A DNA stretch of 16,375 bases, from the NCBI GenBank assembly GCA_964386235.1, contig CAYLSH010000044.1, positions 1 through 16,375 on the forward strand, in the 5' to 3' direction. Below the pieces are notes generated by a model that was given only the letters and a program-made list of their open reading frames with translations, was not told the origin of the DNA and ran no database searches. The stretch is from RGIG8767 sp964386235. GTDB taxonomy: Bacteria > Bacillota > Clostridia > Lachnospirales > Lachnospiraceae. The position numbers and the translations under genes are program-made. Positions 13,816 through 16,375 of the stretch are shown here, piece by piece; position 1 is the stretch's first letter, and every line of letters begins with the position of its first letter.

Positions 13816-15186
13816 ATGGAAGAGAAAAATACGAAAGATTTAACAGTGGGCAGTCCACTGAAGCTTATTATTAGTTTTAGCATTCCCATCTTTTTAGGAA
13901 TGTTGTTTCAGCAGTTTTACAGTGTGGTAGATACGATGATTGTGGGGCAGACACTAGGCGTGGAAGCACTTGCGGCAGTTGGCGCAACCGGATCCATTAC
14001 GTTTATGGTCATTGGATTTTGCAATGGGATTGCCTCCGGCTTTTCGATTCCGGTAGCACAGCGTTTCGGGGCGAAGGATGAAAAAGGGCTAAAACGCGCC
14101 ATTGCTAACGGCATATATTTAAGTGCTGCATTTTCGGTTGTGATTACTTTTTTTGTGACGCGTTACTGCCGGGATATCCTGGAGTTTATGAAAACGCCGG
14201 ATGATATTATACAGGGCGCATATGCTTATCTGATCGTTATTTTCTGGGGGATACCGATTACGTTTTTTTACAATCTGTTTTCCGGTATCATGCGTTCGAT
14301 GGGTGATAGCAGAACACCGGTTTGCTTTTTGATTCTGGCATCCATCATCAATATTGTATTAGACATACTCTTTATCCTTCGCTTTGGTACGGGCGTGGAA
14401 GGTGCTGCCTATGCAACTGTGATTTCCCAGTTTGTAGCGGCTTTGGGAAGCGGTATTTTTATGGTAAAAAAATATCCGGTTCTTCATATGACTCGGGAAG
14501 AACGCAAAGTGGATTCTCATTGCATGATGCAGCTTTGCTATATGGGATTACCGATGGGATTGCAATATTCCATTACCGCTGTGGGAAGTGTGATCTTACA
14601 GACGGCGGTGAATGGACTCGGAAGTACAGCGGTGGCATCTACAACATCAGGATGCAAAATAGCCTGCTTTTTCCTGGTAATGTTTGATGCGTTGGGATCC
14701 ACCATGGCAACCTATGGCGGTCAGAATGTAGGTGCCAGAAGGCTCGATCGTGTAACAAAGGGATTGTTTACGGCTTGTGCAATCGGCATGATTTATTCGG
14801 TATTTGCCAGCGGAATACTTGTGATGTTTGGGGACAAACTGGCACTATTATTTGTGGATGCCTCTGAAACGCAGATCATTGAAAATGTAGTGACGTATCT
14901 GCGTATCGAAAGTGGTTTTTATATATTGCTGACATTGGTAAACTGTGTGCGTTTCACCATTCAGGGAATGGGATTTTCCGGATTTGCAGTGATCGCCGGT
15001 GTTATGGAAATGGTGGCAAGAGCGGCAACTGCCTTTTTGCTGGTTCCTGTATTTGGTTACGCAGGGGCGTGTATGGCAAGCCCGGTTGCATGGATATTAG
15101 CGGATCTTTTCCTGGTTCCTGCCTTTTTCTATGTGCGGAAAAAATTGCAAAAGCAGTTTGCTGCTTCGGATGGTCCGGCAGTATAA
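13816..15186 (+). CDS. MATE-family efflux transporter
   Basis: A 456-residue membrane protein with about twelve hydrophobic segments in two similar halves, the usual size and layout of the MATE (multidrug and toxic compound extrusion) family, which exports cationic compounds using Na+ or H+ gradients. The first half has the family-typical start (SPLKLIISFSIPIFLGML..., QQFYSVVDTMIVGQ at about 34-47), with ALAAVGATG shortly after. The second half repeats the pattern (GLPMGLQYSITAVGSVILQ, then TTSGCK). A positively charged C-terminal tail (RKKLQKQF) is expected on the cytoplasmic side. CGAGG lies 9 nt before the ATG. The substrate cannot be read from sequence. It appears to be a single-gene unit with its own promoter, flanked by hairpins on both sides. 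Confidence 0.92.
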   Translation: MEEKNTKDLTVGSPLKLIISFSIPIFLGMLFQQFYSVVDTMIVGQTLGVEALAAVGATGSITFMVIGFCNGIASGFSIPVAQRFGAKDEKGLKRAIANGIYLSAAFSVVITFFVTRYCRDILEFMKTPDDIIQGAYAYLIVIFWGIPITFFYNLFSGIMRSMGDSRTPVCFLILASIINIVLDILFILRFGTGVEGAAYATVISQFVAALGSGIFMVKKYPVLHMTREERKVDSHCMMQLCYMGLPMGLQYSITAVGSVILQTAVNGLGSTAVASTTSGCKIACFFLVMFDALGSTMATYGGQNVGARRLDRVTKGLFTACAIGMIYSVFASGILVMFGDKLALLFVDASETQIIENVVTYLRIESGFYILLTLVNCVRFTIQGMGFSGFAVIAGVMEMVARAATAFLLVPVFGYAGACMASPVAWILADLFLVPAFFYVRKKLQKQFAASDGPAV

Positions 15187-15234
15187 ATTGTCGAAACCAA
15201 AGATTTCAGAACGAAAATTGTTATTTATTTTTTG

Positions 15235-15263
15235 TTTACTGTTTATGATAAATAAAGTATGAT
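15235..15263 (+). promoter_or_regulatory. Candidate promoter for the MraY-like gene
   Basis: TTTACT (15235-15240) and TATGAT (15258-15263) are 17 nt apart. The -10 box lies in the left arm of the 16-bp inverted repeat at 15249-15301. A weaker alternative, TTTACA (15298-15303) with TATGGA (15321-15326), is closer to the gene. Confidence 0.45.
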
Positions 15264-15301
15264 GTAGGTTGTGGATGTAGAATCGCATCATACTTTATTT
15301 A
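15249..15301. terminator. Long perfect inverted repeat between the MATE and MraY-like genes
   Basis: TAAATAAAGTATGATG (15249-15264) and CATCATACTTTATTTA (15286-15301) are exact reverse complements, 16 bp with a 21-nt loop. The position suits a terminator for the MATE gene, but there is no clean T run after it (ACATTTATAC follows), so an operator or other structured element is also possible. Confidence 0.55.
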
Positions 15302-15365
15302 CATTTATACAGAAAATAATTATGGAATTTTTTTGAATTGCTCATAAAAGAAAAGAGGATTTACT

Positions 15366-16325
15366 ATGTTATCATTATTGCTTCCCAATCTGGATTACGG
15401 TGTGCTGACTTTTATAGGAACCATGCTGACGTTTGCGGCCACCTGTCTTTTTTTACATTTGGGGAAAAATTATCTTCCGCAGGACAAAGGACGTGAGTTT
15501 GCACATGACGGCAAATTATCAGCGGGAAAACCAAGGGGTGCAGGTTTTATTTTTATTCTTGTATTTGCAGTGGGCTGCCTTTTATTTGCCAGACTGAATA
15601 TTGAATGTTTGATTTATATTGTTTTGATTGTTGCCTGTATGCTGACAGGATATCTGGATGATAGTGCAAAAGAGTCCTGGGGCGAACTGAAAAAAGGACT
15701 TCTGGACTTTGGAATCGCCATTATGGTAGCCGTTACTTACATTAATTTTAACGGAACGCAGTTAACCATCCGCTCCATTGGATTTTCAGAAGCACTGCAT
15801 CCGTTTTTATATGGTATTTTGATTGTGATTTTGGTATGGACATCCATCAATGTAACCAATTGTGCAGATGGTGTTGACGGACTTTCCGGAACCCTTACGA
15901 TCATCACACTAACAACGATTTATTTTATGATTGACATGCAGGGTGGCGATGCGGACTTTTCGTATTCCATTCTTTTATTCATTGTGTGCATTCTCGGCTA
16001 TCTGTGGTACAATGCCACACCCAGCCGGATGTTAATGGGAGATGCCGGCTCGCGGGCAATGGGAATTTTTATTGCAATTGCCATTTTACAGACGGAAAAT
16101 CCTATTCTGTACATAGCGGCAGCCTTTATGCTGATTGTGGACGGTGGCCTGGGTCTGTTAAAAGTGGCGTTATTGCGCTTTTTAAAGATTCATATTTTTA
16201 AAAACATCAGATTCCCTCTTCACGACACGGTTCGCAAGCAGTATGGCTGGTCCAACACGCAGACGGTTTTCCGCTTTGCCATTATCCAGATCATCATTTC
16301 GATCGCCATGTTGTATGCGCTGTGA
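15366..16325 (+). CDS. mraY: MraY-like phospho-sugar--polyprenyl-phosphate transferase
   Basis: A 319-residue polytopic membrane enzyme of the MraY/WecA/TagO superfamily, which moves a sugar-1-phosphate from a UDP-sugar to undecaprenyl phosphate. Signatures: GYLDDS with the Asp pair D98/D99, NVTNCADGVDGLSG (162-175), and NATPSRMLMGDAGSRAMG (216-233) with D226. These keep the family catalytic Asp residues. The C-terminal part reads FPLHDTVRKQYGWS (283-296), where classical MraY has PIHHHFE...GWS, so only one His of the HHH motif is kept. The GWS element favours an MraY relation over TagO/WecA. It is not in a dcw (division and cell wall) cluster in this window, so it may be a second, accessory copy. 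AGAGGA lies 6 nt before the ATG. Natural substrate uncertain. Confidence 0.82.
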   Translation: MLSLLLPNLDYGVLTFIGTMLTFAATCLFLHLGKNYLPQDKGREFAHDGKLSAGKPRGAGFIFILVFAVGCLLFARLNIECLIYIVLIVACMLTGYLDDSAKESWGELKKGLLDFGIAIMVAVTYINFNGTQLTIRSIGFSEALHPFLYGILIVILVWTSINVTNCADGVDGLSGTLTIITLTTIYFMIDMQGGDADFSYSILLFIVCILGYLWYNATPSRMLMGDAGSRAMGIFIAIAILQTENPILYIAAAFMLIVDGGLGLLKVALLRFLKIHIFKNIRFPLHDTVRKQYGWSNTQTVFRFAIIQIIISIAMLYAL

Positions 16326-16375
16326 TGATTGCTTTGTTGTGGTGTAAAGTGTGATTGCAGTTTGGTCGCAGTGTG

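Overview
The window looks like a chromosomal housekeeping stretch of a low-to-moderate-GC Firmicute, most likely a Lachnospiraceae-type Clostridium relative. This rests on the PheS subtype with a four-cysteine insert, strong AGGAGG-like ribosome binding sites, AT-rich intergenic DNA, the M18 aminopeptidase/queA neighbourhood and a divergent EF-G paralogue. The species is inferred, not proven. There are eleven genes and no sign of phage, insertion sequence, tRNA, rRNA or CRISPR. One run of exactly 100 N (3958-4057) interrupts the aminopeptidase gene.

Layout. (1) 1-5963, plus strand: an intrinsic terminator, then pheS-pheT (phenylalanyl-tRNA synthetase), an M18 aminopeptidase and queA (queuosine biosynthesis), closely spaced and probably one operon. 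(2) 5964-8700, plus strand: a good sigma-A-type promoter abutting the queA stop codon drives a small PilZ (c-di-GMP-binding) protein. Next comes a 766-residue fusion of a ManC guanylyltransferase, a type II isomerase cupin and a complete type I mannose-6-phosphate isomerase. Together these suggest GDP-mannose supply linked to c-di-GMP. (3) 8712-11120, minus strand: tyrA and aroA, an aromatic amino acid pair transcribed toward the manC fusion and ending 11 bp from it. Their promoter carries a dyad between the -35 and -10 boxes. (4) 11121-11466: a very AT-rich divergent intergenic region. (5) 11467-13560, plus: an EF-G paralogue with altered G-domain motifs. (6) 13816-15186, plus: a MATE-family transporter. 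(7) 15366-16325, plus: an MraY-like polyprenyl-phosphate sugar-phosphate transferase.

Most interesting points. The EF-G paralogue has Tyr in place of the catalytic His of DTPGH, TDMD in place of NKMD, and RQFSI in place of RGITI, while its ribosome-contacting domains look intact. The PilZ/manC-manA pair combines an unusual three-module fusion with a plausible second-messenger link. The tyrA-aroA promoter has a dyad in its spacer. Two intergenic hairpins, before the MATE gene and before the MraY-like gene, each contain a promoter-like -10 box inside the hairpin. No clearly new multi-gene system is visible.
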